In this document: one piece after another, positions 45,151 through 58,049 of the stretch
Layout: each line of letters opens with the position of its first letter
Position numbering within the stretch: the first letter of the stretch is position 1
From: Gonocerus acuteangulatus
Lineage: Eukaryota > Arthropoda > Insecta > Hemiptera > Coreidae
Direction: 5' to 3'
Length of the DNA: 64,000 nucleotides
Assembly (NCBI GenBank): GCA_946811695.1
Contig: OX328125.1
Location: forward strand, 38,859,079-38,923,078
Program-made: the position numbers and the translations under genes
The notes under the pieces: model-generated
Seen by the model: only the letters and a program-made list of their open reading frames with translations
What the model was told of the DNA's origin: nothing
The model's database searches: none

Positions 45151-45809
45151 TAATAGTATTTATTTCAATATAAAATTCCTGTTCTGTTACACAGTAGGTA
45201 TATATCAGTAATGTTTTGAATTCGTGAATAAACACGATGCATGCATAAAAGTAGGCAATTATTATGGCAATTTCTTTTTCTACTTTCCGGTCGCAAATTT
45301 TACACTAAAAAAATGAATTTAATAATAAAACAGTATCCAAGATATCTTGCCGATATATATTTAATTTGTACGCGTTTTAGTGCTTGATCTCATTATTAAT
45401 TTTATAAAATTTATCAAATCTCACGAATTCAAAACATAAATAAAATAAATTATTTTAACAGGAGAAAATAAATTGTACATACCTTATTCTCTTTTTCTGT
45501 AGAACACTTCCAATCTATTAATGAAATACACTGGGCTTCAAGTACACCATGTGAGTGAAACACTTTGACTAGTAGGTGTGGAGAATGCAATCAGAATTAC
45601 AAGCATAAGTCAGAGCACGTTTTGAATCTACATAGACGATCAGCTTCTTCGGCATAGATCTGTAAATGCTACAACAAAGGAAGAGGGTGGGGGGAGGTAG
45701 ACAGAATTGTGGTGCCGTAAAAAGCGGAAGTTCCGCATGTTAGACCCCGCTAAAACTGAAAAACCCAGAATTCAGAAGTTTATTTTCTAATCGAAAATAT
45801 GTCATTTCG
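45151..45809. other. right-hand internal part of the hAT element
   Basis: Likely original element sequence with the inferred first exon; no protein coding seen. Confidence 0.35.
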
Positions 45810-45934
45810 GCACTAAAATTTCGTGACTTGATATAAAAATTCGTGACTTTTTCGTGATTTTCGTGCCCTATTTTCAATTTCGTGACATTTTCGTGATTTT
45901 CGTGACTTTTTCGTGCAGTAGACACCCTGTTTAA

Positions 45935-47549
45935 TCTACGATTTTATTTATGAACATTTATGCTTTTATGTACATTTTCATTACTTAATTTTTAATTGTT
46001 TTCTTATTTTAGTTTTTATTATTGTTATAATTTGGTAATTATATTAATTGTTAATTTAATATGAATCATATTTGTCTGTATGCAATCCAATGTGTGTAGT
46101 ATGCAGAAAAGTTGGAACACGTACTCCAAAATCAGCCCCCACGAAGGAGGGTCATAGAAACGTGGAAAATAGTTAAAGGTTATGCTTTAAAAAATAAATT
46201 GTTTAATATTGGGTCTTCGTATCAACCAACGCGATGAGTTTATAAAAAGGAGGGATCTCTAGCTTAGTTAAAATCCATCCAAGATTCTCTCCATTAATTA
46301 CATTTTTGAGCAAAAATGTATTTTTATTTTTTTAGAACAATAATACAAAACAAACTTTGCAAATTGGGAAAATTAAAACAATAAAGGAGAAACTATTAAC
46401 AAACCAACATTCGCTTATTGAATACAATTTCATCTGACCTTCTTTCTTCTTTAGTTTTGTTTTCCCATTGGTTACATTACATAACCTACTGTTTTTCGCT
46501 TCTCTTCTTTTTTCTAACTTCATTCTTGTAATATGTGTTCATTTTAATGGATGGTTTTATATGTTTAGAACAAGATAATTTTTGTGGCAATTGCCTATAT
46601 TATATTGAAATAGTAATGAATGATCTGCTTTATTTTTCTGAATGAAGAATAATTTTATAATACAGCAAAGACAAAAATAATGAAAATGAAGGTAAAAATT
46701 GCCTTTTATTAATGTATTAATATTTAATTTAATAAGGATAATTTATTAGAAATATTATCTTTTTAAAATAGTATTATTATTAATTTGTTAGTAAATTTCA
46801 AATTATGTTTCCACCTTTGACGAATAAATGGGCCGTTTTCTTCCTTTTTCTTCAATCATTCATTCTTCAGAATAATCTTGTTTCTTCGACAGTCCATTTT
46901 GTTTTTTTGTTGTTTTTTTTTTAGGAACTGCTTATTAACATTATAATTCATCAACAAACCAGATCATTGAAATGGATGAAAATTAACAACTAATTTTTTA
47001 AAAAAAAAAAAAAAAACGATAAAAACAAGTAACATTAAACTAAGGTTTTAAAAAATATTTAACGTTAACTTTTATTTATGTATGTAACACTTAGCATTCA
47101 TTTATTATATCTCAAATATTTATTTATTTATTTATTTACTCTCAAATACGTTTATCGTCTCAATTAACGCAATAATAGTAATAAATTTTAAAAAAATCAG
47201 TCGTACTCACTCATTATTTCTTACATCATTACATTAAAACCTGTAAAAAAAAAAGTATGGTTACTTTTTCAACATTAATGTATTTAGACATATTTTTATA
47301 GAACCATCAAGGTGTAATTTTTTGTTATAGTTTAAGGAACGTGATTTAACTTTTGTTGCAGTGTATGTCAATCAAGTATTATTTGTTGATGTGAACAACA
47401 ACATACATAGGTAATTCTTAATTTTACTCAATATAGAAATTGGTTAAAGTAAAATATATCTACTAGTTTGATTAGTCAAAAAAACCGCAACGTTTAGAAA
47501 AAACATTTTGAAATTAATATCAAATTAGTATAAATAGAATACTCTTTGA
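45935..47549. other. AT-rich spacer
   Basis: No gene or repeat recognised over 1.6 kb. Confidence 0.4.
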
Positions 47550-47815
47550 TATCGACCATACAAATGCAAAGTATCGAATGTGAAAAAAAAACGCATTTTC
47601 ATTTTCAATTTTTCTGATTGCTGACTGATATACGTTGTGGCATACTCTCTAAAATTTAAGAAAAATAATTAGGAATTACAGAAAATCAAACTAACGAATG
47701 TGCATTAAGCCTAATTAAAATATATCATAAGATAATATATATATATAAAGCCATCTATAAGGTACCAAACAACTTTTCACATCCGATACTTTGCATTTGT
47801 ATCGACGATATGATT
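47550..47815. mobile_element. MITE of about 265 bp
   Basis: Inverted termini of about 35 bp containing ATACAAATGCAAAGTATCGA at the left and its near mirror at the right. A related half copy lies at 49.85-50.04 kb. Confidence 0.75.
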
Positions 47816-47928
47816 GTCGAAAGAATATTAAGCCACGATTTAAACAGTTCTTTAAAATTGAATAAAGTTCATCATATTGGGATTTGCTCATTAGTTCAAG
47901 TAATAATCATAAAACAAATGTACAAAGA

Positions 47929-48245
47929 ACATTTAATAAGGAACAGAAAACGGAAGTGGATTTCCGGACAAGATGTGTAGGAATATGACCACATTTAATA
48001 AGGAACAGAAAACGGAAGTGGATTTCCGGACAAGATGTGTAGGAATATGACCACATTTAATAAGGAACAGAAAACGGAAGTGGATTTCCGGACAAGATGT
48101 GTAGGAATATGACCACATTTAATAAGGAACAGAAAACGGAAGTGGATTTCCGGACAAGATGTGTAGGAATATGACCACATTTAATAAGGAACAGAAAACG
48201 GAAGTGGATTTCCGGACAAGATGTGTAGGAATATGACCACATTTA
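47929..48245. repeat. 62-bp minisatellite, five copies
   Basis: Five essentially identical units with GGAACAGAAAACGGAAGTGG and ATTTCCGGACAAGATGTGTA. The three identical overlapping 61-codon minus frames are repeat artefacts. Confidence 0.97.
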
Positions 48246-48695
48246 ATAATATTTTAATGTAAGAACTGAAGGTAATTAGAAACATCAGCAAAATTTGTTT
48301 AATTTAATACACATTTTCTGGAAAAAGCCAGCCAAATGAAAATCCTTTCAGTTAATAGAACATAGATGTTCAAAGGAATTGGGCTGTAGTACAAATATAT
48401 TCCTAAACATACTAAAGGTAGGTCAAATGTAAATACTTATTTCTTTAACTTTGAAAATAATTAATTTCTGATTATATTTTAGGTACCTATTTTTGACTTC
48501 AGCCCGTCTAAATCTCATATGTCGTCTGCCAAATTAGTCCCGTTCTTTGCAATTTGTTAGTACGTTTTAATGTTAATGGCATTTTATATCTGCAGAGCGG
48601 TTTGACCTTCAGTGTCATTAGTGAGACTGTCTTCGTAATAAATGTGCAAATATTTATTTATTAGATACTAAATTGAGACACCTGAAATTAATCTA

Positions 48696-48742
<47 letters not shown>

Positions 48743-49026
48743 GCTTAAAGGTCGAATTGTATGTTCACATTTCTAAATAGTTTCAACAATAGGAGTTATC
48801 CGAGGTTATATCTAATCGCAGGTCATTGGCCCCCAATTAATCATCTTAAATTATTTATTTCTTGTAAAGTAAATTTCCTTATCATAACTGATAAGAAGGT
48901 TGGTTATATTACAGCTGATTAAAGCGGAAATGCCTCTATAAGTTAATGTTGCGCCATGTCTCGTAACTATTTTATTGAAAATAACAATGCAATTAGTTCT
49001 TGTGCACAATAAATTTAATTTTTAAA
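48246..49026. other. spacer with (TA)n at 48698-48740
   Basis: Nothing else recognised. Confidence 0.45.
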
Positions 49027-49250
49027 AACGTCCAACTCGCAGGAACTCCGTAATCTTAGCATGTTTCCATTGAGAATCCTAGGTTAATAATTGAGAATAA
49101 AAAAGGTTAATACTTTGTTTCGATATTTCGTGAAAAATTTAAGCACCATCTGCAAAAACATTTCGTTGATAAACGAGATTTGCGCTCCGGAATATACGGG
49201 CAGTAGTCAAGCGGAAATGTCTTGCTTCTCCTCCATAACTACTACTATTA
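49027..49250 (+). repeat. Helitron-derived fragment
   Basis: Core block GTCCAACTCGCAGGAACTCC, diverged beyond it. Confidence 0.55.
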
Positions 49251-50848
49251 AGCGGCCCCTACACGGTCAGTAATAATGACATTACCTTATCAAAATGACA
49301 GTAAAAATGATAGTGTAAGGTGGACAAAGTTGGAATGACGAACAATAATGATGTGAATCCGGATTTTCTCATCTCGGCTTCATCATTACTGAAAGTGGAG
49401 GGGATACTGTCATTAGTAATGACGGTGTAGGGAGCGCTACATCATAAATGCGTCATTACTCAGTCTATCTCGAGCTGTAACTAGGTGAAAGAGATGTAAA
49501 GGTGTATCTAGATTGAGTAGAAAGGGCAAAAAATAAGATGAATTCAAATGTATGACTCTACCTTGGTAACATTATAGTTATAAAAAAGTTTTAAAAATAA
49601 TATATATATATATATATATATACAGGGTGTTCAAAACTCGATTGACACCTCAATTTTTTTCCACAATTTTTGAAATTTAAAAATGAAACTTGGTGGGTCT
49701 TAAGTGGTTAAAATTTTTATATTAATTTAGTCTTAAAAAGATGTAAAGGTGTAACTAGATTGATAGGGGAGTATACAGCGATGGGGTCACAGATCTGGAC
49801 CAATTTTTTTCTGGTGATTCTACATAAAAAAATAGTCGTTTTGGACTGGTGTACATTACGGCAAACTCTCGAAAATTAAAGAAAAATAATAATCAATTAC
49901 AGATAATCAAAGTAACGAATCCGCATTAAGTCTAATTAAAATATATCATAGAATAAAATATATATAAAGTCATCTATAAGGGACCAACAACTTTTCACAT
50001 TCGTTACTTTGCATTTGTATCGGAGATATAAAATAGGTTGAAAGTGCTTTATTTTTTACATCGACTTTAGAAAATAATGTTGACGAGATTCTTTTACCAA
50101 TTCATTTGTCTTATAGAGTAGATTAGAAGAAAAATATAATCGTTAAACTATAATTTATATTTCGTCAAATATATTCAAAAATATGCTTACGTTTTCAAGT
50201 AAACTAGTATTATACATTTTCTTACACCAAAAATAATGGCAGATTTAAAATCAGCACCCCAAGAAACCCTAACGTGGTGAATAATATTGAAAACAAAAAA
50301 AAAAAATGATTTTTCCCAGTCAGGAAGAGAATAAAAATGTTTAAGCGAAAAAGTAACGTGACATTTTGAAATTCAATATCTCCCCTTGAGATAATCCGAT
50401 TTTTACGTCATTGAAATCTTTCAAAAGAAGAAAGACTCCTTTTTCTAACCATATAGATGACTATTGTATTATCTCAAAAAGCGAAAAATGGTTATCAAAA
50501 TAAAAATAAAATGTAAACTTTTTTGCACATAACGTCGGTTCCAGAACACGTAGAAACGCCCCGATTGTAAGGATATGTGTCATATTAAGGCCTTTACGAA
50601 CGTTTCACACGTTGTTTTGTGGTTAGTGTCGCAACTATAGCTACACAGGCGACTTTGCGAGGATCCATTATTAACAAAACGCTTCTGTCACGGAGATCAC
50701 AATGCATACTGAAGAAAAGTAATGACATTAAAAATCCGTGGAATGACGGTGTAAGGTGTATATTGTAATGATGATATGGAATGACGAGAGTTGAATAGTA
50801 ATGACATTACTGATAATGTCATTATTACCGACCGTTTAGGGGCCGCTA
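49251..50848. mobile_element. 1.6-kb non-autonomous DNA element
   Basis: Ends AGCGGCCCCTACACGGTCAG and CCGACCGTTTAGGGGCCGCT are inverted; similarity continues inward through AATAATGACATTA and repeated AATGACGGTGTA blocks on both sides. No coding frame. Flanks TTA and ATA do not give a decisive target duplication. Confidence 0.75.
49848..50035. mobile_element. partial copy of the 47.6-kb MITE inside the 1.6-kb element
   Basis: ATTAAGTCTAATTAAAATAT, GTCATCTATAAGGGACCAA and TTTGCATTTGTATCG match 47.70-47.81 kb. The left terminus is missing. Confidence 0.65.
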
Positions 50849-50978
50849 TAGAACGATAATAATGCTTCTCAGTTATTTAACGTGTTTCATTGAAAATATG
50901 GCAACTAAAAGAAGAAGAACCAATTAAAAATGGAGGCAAACAGAGTCATTAACCATTATTTTATTTTTTATGTATATA

Positions 50979-51022
<44 letters not shown>

Positions 51023-52796
51023 CAGAATATTACAATTCCATTGTAATATGCAATTTGATACTGGTTACTTGTCCACGCCTCAAGTGTCCCCAGTTGTCAA
51101 CCGAATACCTTGTAGGATGACCTGGAGTTAACCTTATGCCACACAGTGGTGCCAAACGCCCGATTTTGGGGAAAAAACCCCTAGGTACTTGAATCATTCT
51201 GGGTTTAGTATAGTTTTTAAGGTATTTTGTAGTGCTGAGTCGAATGAGACCACTGCCAATTAATAGAATAACTATTTTGAAAGATAAACGGGTTTTATAT
51301 TACGAAAACCAGGAAAAACAGCAAGTATTCGATTTAAAAAAGCCAAATTTTACTCAATTTAGGAGGAGGATACAGATATGTATCCTTCCAAATGTATTTT
51401 CAAGTGCTGAGTTGAATATTTTTCGCTTATAACGAATACATTTTGACATTTTTACACGATATATTAGGTAGATCTCAGTGTAAATGTTCAGTTACTTGCT
51501 ATCACAAGCTGTTCTACAGCTATCTGCAGAAAATAGTTATGGTAAATTCATTTTTCGTATAATTATCGCATCGCTTCATTTTATTAGGCTGTGTACACAT
51601 ACAGCCGAGTACGGCAATGAAATTTATATGAAAGCAACTTCAAAACATTTACTTTTAGCTAACATTATGCGGAGAGGATAGCTTAGTACCTTTTTTATTC
51701 TACACCAAATAAACTACAAATAATTGTGTTCCATTACAGATATCTACACAACCTAAATGCACCAAGTTTATGGTACATTTTGCCCAAAAAGAAAATTCGT
51801 TTAAAAGCTACATGTACTCATGAGACTTCCTGAGTAATATTAATTTTCCAGGAATAAAATAAGTGGTATAAAATATCCTTTTTTTCACTAAAAACTGTGA
51901 GTTTTTTACTTTGAGAAAACGGCCAACAAAAAGTTTTTTTGTGGCCATACCTATTAATAAAATGAAAAATCAATATTCCAGCATTATTCTTCAACTAATT
52001 AGGTATAAAAAAAATGTGAGTATAAACGCGATTGAACACCTTCGGTTTTGGGTTGTTTTTTTTTCTCCTCTCGCCACCACTGTGCGCCATCCAACCACAT
52101 CCTGCGATTTAAAAAAGTAATACAAATTAAACCAAAACTTTCGAATTTGGAACAACGATTCCTTCAAATCAGGTCAATGTATTGAAAATTGCACAGGAAC
52201 CGTTATTAAAAACAATTAAGCTTTTAATTAAATTCCTAACATTTTTCACGTTTTCCGAACCGGTTTCGTGTTATTTAGGATAAAAACCTATGGTGACCTA
52301 TGGGGTCGTAAACGTGGACACTTGTCAGCAGCATTTCGGGGATGATATTGCACAAGGGATCATGCCCAAAATATATATTCTTGAAAATATAAATTAATCG
52401 TTTAGTACAGGATAAGGGCCGTCTGGTCAATGGACTACGTGGATTTACTACTTACTTTTCTGTAATATAGTTCCCGCTCATTTATAATTTGTATTAAGAA
52501 TTAATTTACTAATTTATTCATTGTATACAAAAGGCTAAATATTATGGCTTCTACCATAGTAATGCTGATTATTATAGGTTCATGGGTCAATAACAAAGTA
52601 CGATGAGCATGAGAATTCTCATGAAGAGATTCTATGATAATCACCACTATGTTTTTTCTTTTCTATTTAACTATTGTGAAGAGGGGGGGGGGGGAATATA
52701 TAACTGGAGCCAAGATGTTTTTTCATGAGCGCAACCTCAATCACAGCATATTTTTTTTTGTAAAGTTTAAAACTTGAACTGGATGTACTTCAAGCT
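50849..52796. other. spacer with (TA)n at 50983-51020
   Basis: Frames at 51232-51432, 51484-51681 and 51911-52120 show no motif. CACAGTGGTG near 51142 and CACCACTGTG near 52073 are inverted 10-mers, too short to define an element. Confidence 0.35.
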
Positions 52797-53050
52797 ATAC
52801 AGGTCATATGTTGAAGCGAAAAGCCACGCCGCGAAGGCGCTAGGGCTTGAATAAATATTTGTTCTATCCGATAGCACATATTGATCGCTCTGGGTTTCAC
52901 CGCACGGCGATGGCTAGCGATGACGTGTACCCCAGGGCCTGCAATGGGATGATAATACCCCCCCCCCCCTACAACATCATAATAATCAGAATAACAACCA
53001 TTCCTGCCCGGGATTACGTCAAAGTCCAGCCCATGAAAATACTTTTCCCG
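52797..53050. other. GC-richer patch of unknown nature
   Basis: Clearly more GC-rich than its surroundings, with AAAGCCACGCCGCGAAGGCG and a C11 run. The 90-codon minus frame over it is glycine-rich because of that run. No family recognised. Confidence 0.3.
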
Positions 53051-54333
53051 TAAAATCAGCACAAAACTCTAGGATAAGGCAGTTGCCTTTTATTTTCTCG
53101 AAAGAACAAAGATACGCCTTAACGCTAAACGCTACCCGGCTTGCTACAATAAATAGGTTTGCTATACTTAGTTGACTGAATTACATTAATATTTACTTAT
53201 ATATTTAAATTTTAACACCCATTTATTAATCATACAGATTTTTAGGAGGTCTACACCGATGTATAGCCAGGATAGTACTAAAGCCTTTTATTCTTTCGAA
53301 AGAAAAGCTAAAGAGACCGTAAAATATTGGATTAAATGTGTATATTTATTTATTTATAAACGATATACTGTTGGAGGAAAACAGCACGGGTCCAGAGAGA
53401 ACTTGAATATTTTGGTCTTGAAGAGTATCCTACTCTAGATCAAACGCCTGCAAATTAGTTTAGTAATGCTCAGATCAAGAAAAGCGGACCACAGGAAGTA
53501 GGTTCCTACCAGAAATAGATTTCCCTATTTTTTAGGGTCTTTTTTTTTCCTCTATCCGTAAGATCTAACGAGAAATTACGATGTTTCATAAACCAGATGA
53601 AACTAAAAAACTCGTAAGTGTATGAGCGTCAGTGTATACAAATATATGTCTGCTCAGGCTCGAACGTATACAAAATTGGCCAGTTTTTGATGAAATTATA
53701 CACAAAATATTATGTTGGCAGAATATGGACGCGGCAACCGGAACAACGTTGTCTCGGCCAACTTCGCGCGAAAAAAACATAGCCCTTTCGGTTTTGGCAC
53801 CATTAAGTTTCTAATTATATTTCTTATGTTTATTTAGACGTGAAAATTAAAATAAAATGACCACCAAGTCGATTTCGAAAAACATAGTTTCGAAAAAACT
53901 CGACTTAAAAGTTTAGTGTACAGAAAAGTTTTTTTCATAATTTCTAGTTATTAAGATTAAAAAAATTGTTTTAAATTGTCTTTTTTTAAATATTTTCCTT
54001 TTTTTTTCTTTGAAGAAAATGGTTGTGCTTAAGAATTAGATTGTACCTATAAAATGTGATTTTTTCATGAGAAGAATGCCAGGATGACAAGGCCTAAATT
54101 TAAAAGTTCTAAGAAAGAGGCTGCTAGTATTAAAAATTTGAAAATGGCCTGAACGTTATATGTAAAATGATGATGTAAATAAATGACAAATTTAGTTCTG
54201 AGAAAATTATCGTACCAAGGTGTTTTTAAATGGTTTTTAATTTTGAAATTTATCGGGACTTTTAAAAACTGTTCCGACACAGAAACACACTTGGATATCA
54301 TTTTTGATTAGTAAAGGAAGTGTTTAATCCTAT

Positions 54334-54337
<4 letters not shown>
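53051..54337. other. spacer with a small Helitron-like fragment
   Basis: GGCCAGTTTTTGATGAAATT near 53.68 kb is a diverged form of the GATTTTGATGAAATTTGGT block. Nothing else recognised. Confidence 0.35.

Positions 54338-54383
<46 letters not shown>
54338..54383. repeat. A46 homopolymer
   Basis: Uninterrupted A run, no definable retroelement body. Confidence 0.95.
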
Positions 54384-54386
<3 letters not shown>

Positions 54387-54442
54387 GTAAGGGAGTATAT
54401 TACCCATAATATCAACACACCATTATTCGAAAATATAAATAT

Positions 54443-55800
54443 ACTAGCTGGCTACCCGTGCTTCACCAAGGCCGATAAGTAGTTTTTATATTGGGTTAAA
54501 TAAGGTATGATCAATATTAACGCTACTACATAATTTTGTACAGCTTATTATTGCACGGACTTTAAAGTTACCCAGGAAACACCATGCGGAGGTAACCGTG
54601 TTTGTTTCCGTTGGGGAGTAAAAAAACAAAAATACAACAACCACTTAAAAATTTAGGTAACCAGAGACAAATACACGTCAAAAAGAATAAAACTAACAAC
54701 TTTGAAGTTTTAAGCACTTATCTCTTCGATTGACATCGCCCCACCGAACATTACAACAGAATCTTTTTTCCTTCTACTTACTACGATTTCCCAACCGTTT
54801 TCGAGATATTTTAGAAAATACTGAAATCGGAATTTTCGGACTGAGATCCGAAAACTTTGTATCATCATTAATACATTTTTTCCCCATATACTTCTTAACT
54901 CCAAACGGTACCAAAGTTTAAATATCTTAGATTAGATGAATATCAAATACCTGGTTTCAAGTGAACCAATCATCGTTTCTGAATACCCAAAGAGAAAATT
55001 AGTTTGGAAAAGTATTTCTATCAATTTTTCTCGTAAACGGTTACAAAAATCGCTTTAAAAATGGTTTCATTTGTTTCCCTACGTCAAGGAACCTATATAA
55101 CGAGTACCTGCAAGCAAATGGACTCGAAAATGTAAGCGTTCCGATTTATTCGCGCAAATTTTGCTCCAAAAACCATGTTCCAGTAAACGGATTCAGCTGG
55201 TTAATGAACTTGACCTTTCAAATGAGAAGAAAGATTTCATCAAAATCGGACCATTTTTGAGCCGATGAGGTTATTGTTAATACTGAAAGTAGATAAATAT
55301 TTGAATATCAAAAAAACCTTTCTGTTTTTACGAAGCGAGTGTTTCCATTCTAAACGGATTGTCCGTGCAAAATTTCAAATTGTGTCAAGTGGTTCGGTAT
55401 ATTATTACCTCGGATGGACCTTCACCAGGGCGTAAACTCTATGAGAGACAAAATCACAGTTTATTTCTAGTTATTCAAGGTCTGCCACCATAGTTGAAAT
55501 TAACCTCAATTAAAACTAATACTATGAAAGAGATATAGAACGGTAACAGCTGTTCTGTTATCGTCCTAGCAACGCATGCTGCCTATGCGTGTATGCTCTA
55601 ACCAACTAAAACTTGAAACCCCCCTAAAAATATCTAAAAATTCGAATATCAAAAAATCCTTTCTTAGCGAGTGCCTAAGTTCTATAGGGAGCGTCTCCCT
55701 AATGAAAAATTTCAAATTTTTCTGTCGATTGGTTTGGGCTGGGCGATGATAGGTCAGTGAGTCAATGAGTGGTATTTGACAAATATATAGTAGAGATGTA
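54443..55800 (-). repeat. Helitron-derived repeat with CTAGT terminus
   Basis: The minus strand ends AAGCACGGGTAGCCAGCTAGT-like at 54443, again CTAGT. Blocks GCACTTATCTCTTCGATTGA, CCAAACGGTACCAAAGTTTA and CAGTAAACGGATTCAGCTGG follow the 14-kb copy. 55.27-55.41 and 55.63-55.73 kb share a second motif, GAATATCAAAAAA(A/T)CCTTTCT. Confidence 0.65.
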
Positions 55801-55863
55801 TTATTTCATGAAAATATTTAACTTGTCCACTAGGTGAGAACAAATACGTGCCACAAAGGCAGC

Positions 55864-56243
55864 TTAAAGCCCATTTATACTTTTATTAGTGCGATTGCAA
55901 GCGATAGATATAGAGATAGAACTTCATGCTATCTGGATGACTGAAGAGTCATTTAATACATTCTAAACCTTGTCGCACGCCTCATACAGAAATCAAATAC
56001 ATTTATGACACCTGCTATGCCAGAAAAAGTAAAATTCCACGCTATTTTATACCTGTTGGCAGGTATAAAATTGCTCCCAGTGTGTTTAGTGAGGCTACTA
56101 ATTAGGAAAATAGAACGTGCTTCTATTCACTGTTTAGTAATTACAAGCCCTTGTTTACTTATCACTCGCACTAAACTGCGGTCCGCACGAGTTCTGTACT
56201 AATCACTAAACACCTGCACAAATCAAAGTGTAAACGGGCCCTT
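55864..56243. mobile_element. MITE of about 380 bp
   Basis: Left AAGCCCATTTATACTTTTAT and right AAAGTGTAAACGGGCCC are diverged inverted repeats, both flanked by TTA, fitting a Harbinger-type 3-bp duplication. An open frame at 56005-56202 has no motif. Confidence 0.6.
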
Positions 56244-57459
56244 AGTGAGAGAGACAAGATCTACTGACAAGTACTAACCTCCAGAAAACTACAGATTATG
56301 TCATAATGTAGACATACCGAAGCAAGGTGGTGTTTGAAAAGCTGATATCTAGCATTAGCATGAATGAGGAGATGCTATGATGGTCCAAGGTTACATCAAT
56401 AGAGACCGCCCTCATGTATGGTGTGGGCATTGAACCCGGAAAACACTAAAGCACAAACACTGTTAGTGATATCACCTATGTGGGGTTAATAACACCAAGG
56501 GTAAAGTCGCCTTCAGGAAGGCGATTTCACTTCGACGGGTGTCTGGTTCCCCATCATCAACGCAGAAATATCAAAGTTTTTCGTCTCCTTATTAGCTACC
56601 GAGAATAAAAAATATAGAGAAGACTGTAAGGAACAGAATAGTTTTCGAATTATTAGTCTACGCCTTACCAGTCCTGAGTTTTCCATAAGAGCTTATAAAC
56701 TAAAAAATCATAATGTGCGGTGAAAAAATTATGGCCGGCGTATTCAAACGGTTGACTCTAAAAACATTTATTTTTTTTTTTTTTAACTGCTGATTGCATA
56801 TGTAATCGATGGTAAAAATATAAAATCTTTCTTAAAAGCACCTTTGGACCACATGATACGAATTGACCCAAAAAGCCCAAAACCCAGCCATTGAAATTTC
56901 TCCAATTCACAACCTCTGAAGGGCCCAAACAATAAAATCGCATCCAATGGGAGATTACCGAGAGTTTAAAACCACATAGTATGTAAGGCATCTCCATTTG
57001 TGCCTAATAGGACAAACTGACGTAAGCGGAAGACACCAGCTAGATTCGCGCTGGTTGTTGGGGCTAGGTCAAAGAACCTAATCCGAGGTCATGTCCACTG
57101 CTCAGCACCAACTCATCGCTATATCTATTGCAAGAAGAATGTAAATAAATAACATTTTTTTTAAATTTCTTTTACTGTCATTGAATTGAGAAATTGAGCC
57201 ATTTCTCTCTTTTGAGAGGAAAAATCTTAAGCTTTAATATCATACTAAAAAAAAGAATTTTTTCATGTTTGTATAATAAAAGAGAAAACCATCGTTTTTG
57301 GATCAATCAAATTTTCAGTAAGTTCATTGGATTGCGTAATAAGAGAAAAAAGAATTGCATAATTTGCGTCTTGGTAATTATTTCGTACCAAAATTTATAA
57401 TTGCTTTAATTTTTCGAAAAGAAAAAAAATCTAATAATCAAATTTAAGTTACTAATCTT
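56244..57459. other. spacer, possibly with a retroelement tail
   Basis: A hairpin GTCGCCTTCAGGAAGGCGAT lies near 56510. 57.0-57.15 kb is GC-richer and ends AAGAATGTAAATAAATAACA, like a LINE 3' end, but no reverse-transcriptase motif supports this. Confidence 0.3.
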
Positions 57460-57720
57460 GATCTTACTAGCGCGTTTCCTCCCTCCTCCCATAGGGAGGA
57501 AAACTGCTTTTATGGTTGACCTCATGACGCAATCCGGAAGTGGCGACCAGAAAATTTCAGGTTTCGGAACCCACAACTCACGAAAATAACGGTGGTTCAA
57601 ATTTGTGTAAATATTTATATATTTGACCGATTTTGATGAAATTTGGTACAAAAATAATCAAAATTTCAAAGATCAAGTTCGTTAACAAGCAGAATCCAAC
57701 TTTAAAAAACGTTGAGGTTG
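57460..57720 (+). repeat. Helitron-derived fragment
   Basis: CCTCCTCCCATAGGGAGGA hairpin, TTATGGTTGACCTCATGACG, AACGGTGGTTCAAATTTGTG and ACCGATTTTGATGAAATTTG, as at 28.0-28.15 and 15.0 kb. Confidence 0.7.
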
Positions 57721-57825
57721 ATGGCAGAGAAGGAAGAAGAGATTTTCATTTACCTCAGAATCCACCTACCGGAACATTGTTTACTACTCCTTTACCAATT
57801 GAACTGGTGAGGGGATGAACGTAAA

Positions 57826-57982
57826 CGCGCTAAGATGACGGCGTTCCTGCATATGAGTCTTTTAGCACTTTCCTCCGAAGGAAAGTAGCTATTGAGGTTG
57901 CACTCATGACGGAATGTTTGAAAAATTTCTTCAAATCTTTATCGATCCTACCTAGTAGACACCGAAAATGACCCCCGTTAAA

Positions 57983-58049
<67 letters not shown>

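Larger units (their letters stand above)
40569..45483 (-). other. inferred 5' intron of the hAT gene
   Basis: On the minus strand GAGAATAAGGTATGTACAA gives a donor after 45483, and a pyrimidine tract plus AG at 40570-40569 gives an acceptor 14 bases before the ATG. If used, a short noncoding first exon lies within 45.48-45.7 kb near the terminus, and all repeats in between are spliced out. This is inferred from splice consensus only. Confidence 0.4.
34853..45929 (-). mobile_element. 11-kb hAT-type transposon with nested insertions
   Basis: The termini are inverted: CAGGGTGTCTACT at 34853 and its reverse complement ending at 45929, both bordered by TTTAA (34848-34852 and 45930-45934). Subterminal TTCGTGA repeats, often as TTCGTGACTTTTTCGTGA, lie at both ends (34.87-34.94 and 45.82-45.92 kb) and are likely transposase-binding sites. 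The transposase gene lies between, on the minus strand. Most of the 11 kb is later insertions; the original element was probably 3-5 kb. A 5-bp target duplication fits the hAT5 group as I remember it, rather than the usual 8 bp. Confidence 0.75.

Noticed and set aside
47933..48242. Three identical 61-residue proteins
   Set aside because: Copies of one frame in the 62-bp minisatellite.
51139..52084. MITE with CACAGTGGTG ends
   Set aside because: Only 10 bp are inverted and no target duplication or second copy was seen.
52790..53062. 90-residue glycine-containing protein
   Set aside because: The glycines come from the C11 run and no domain is recognisable.
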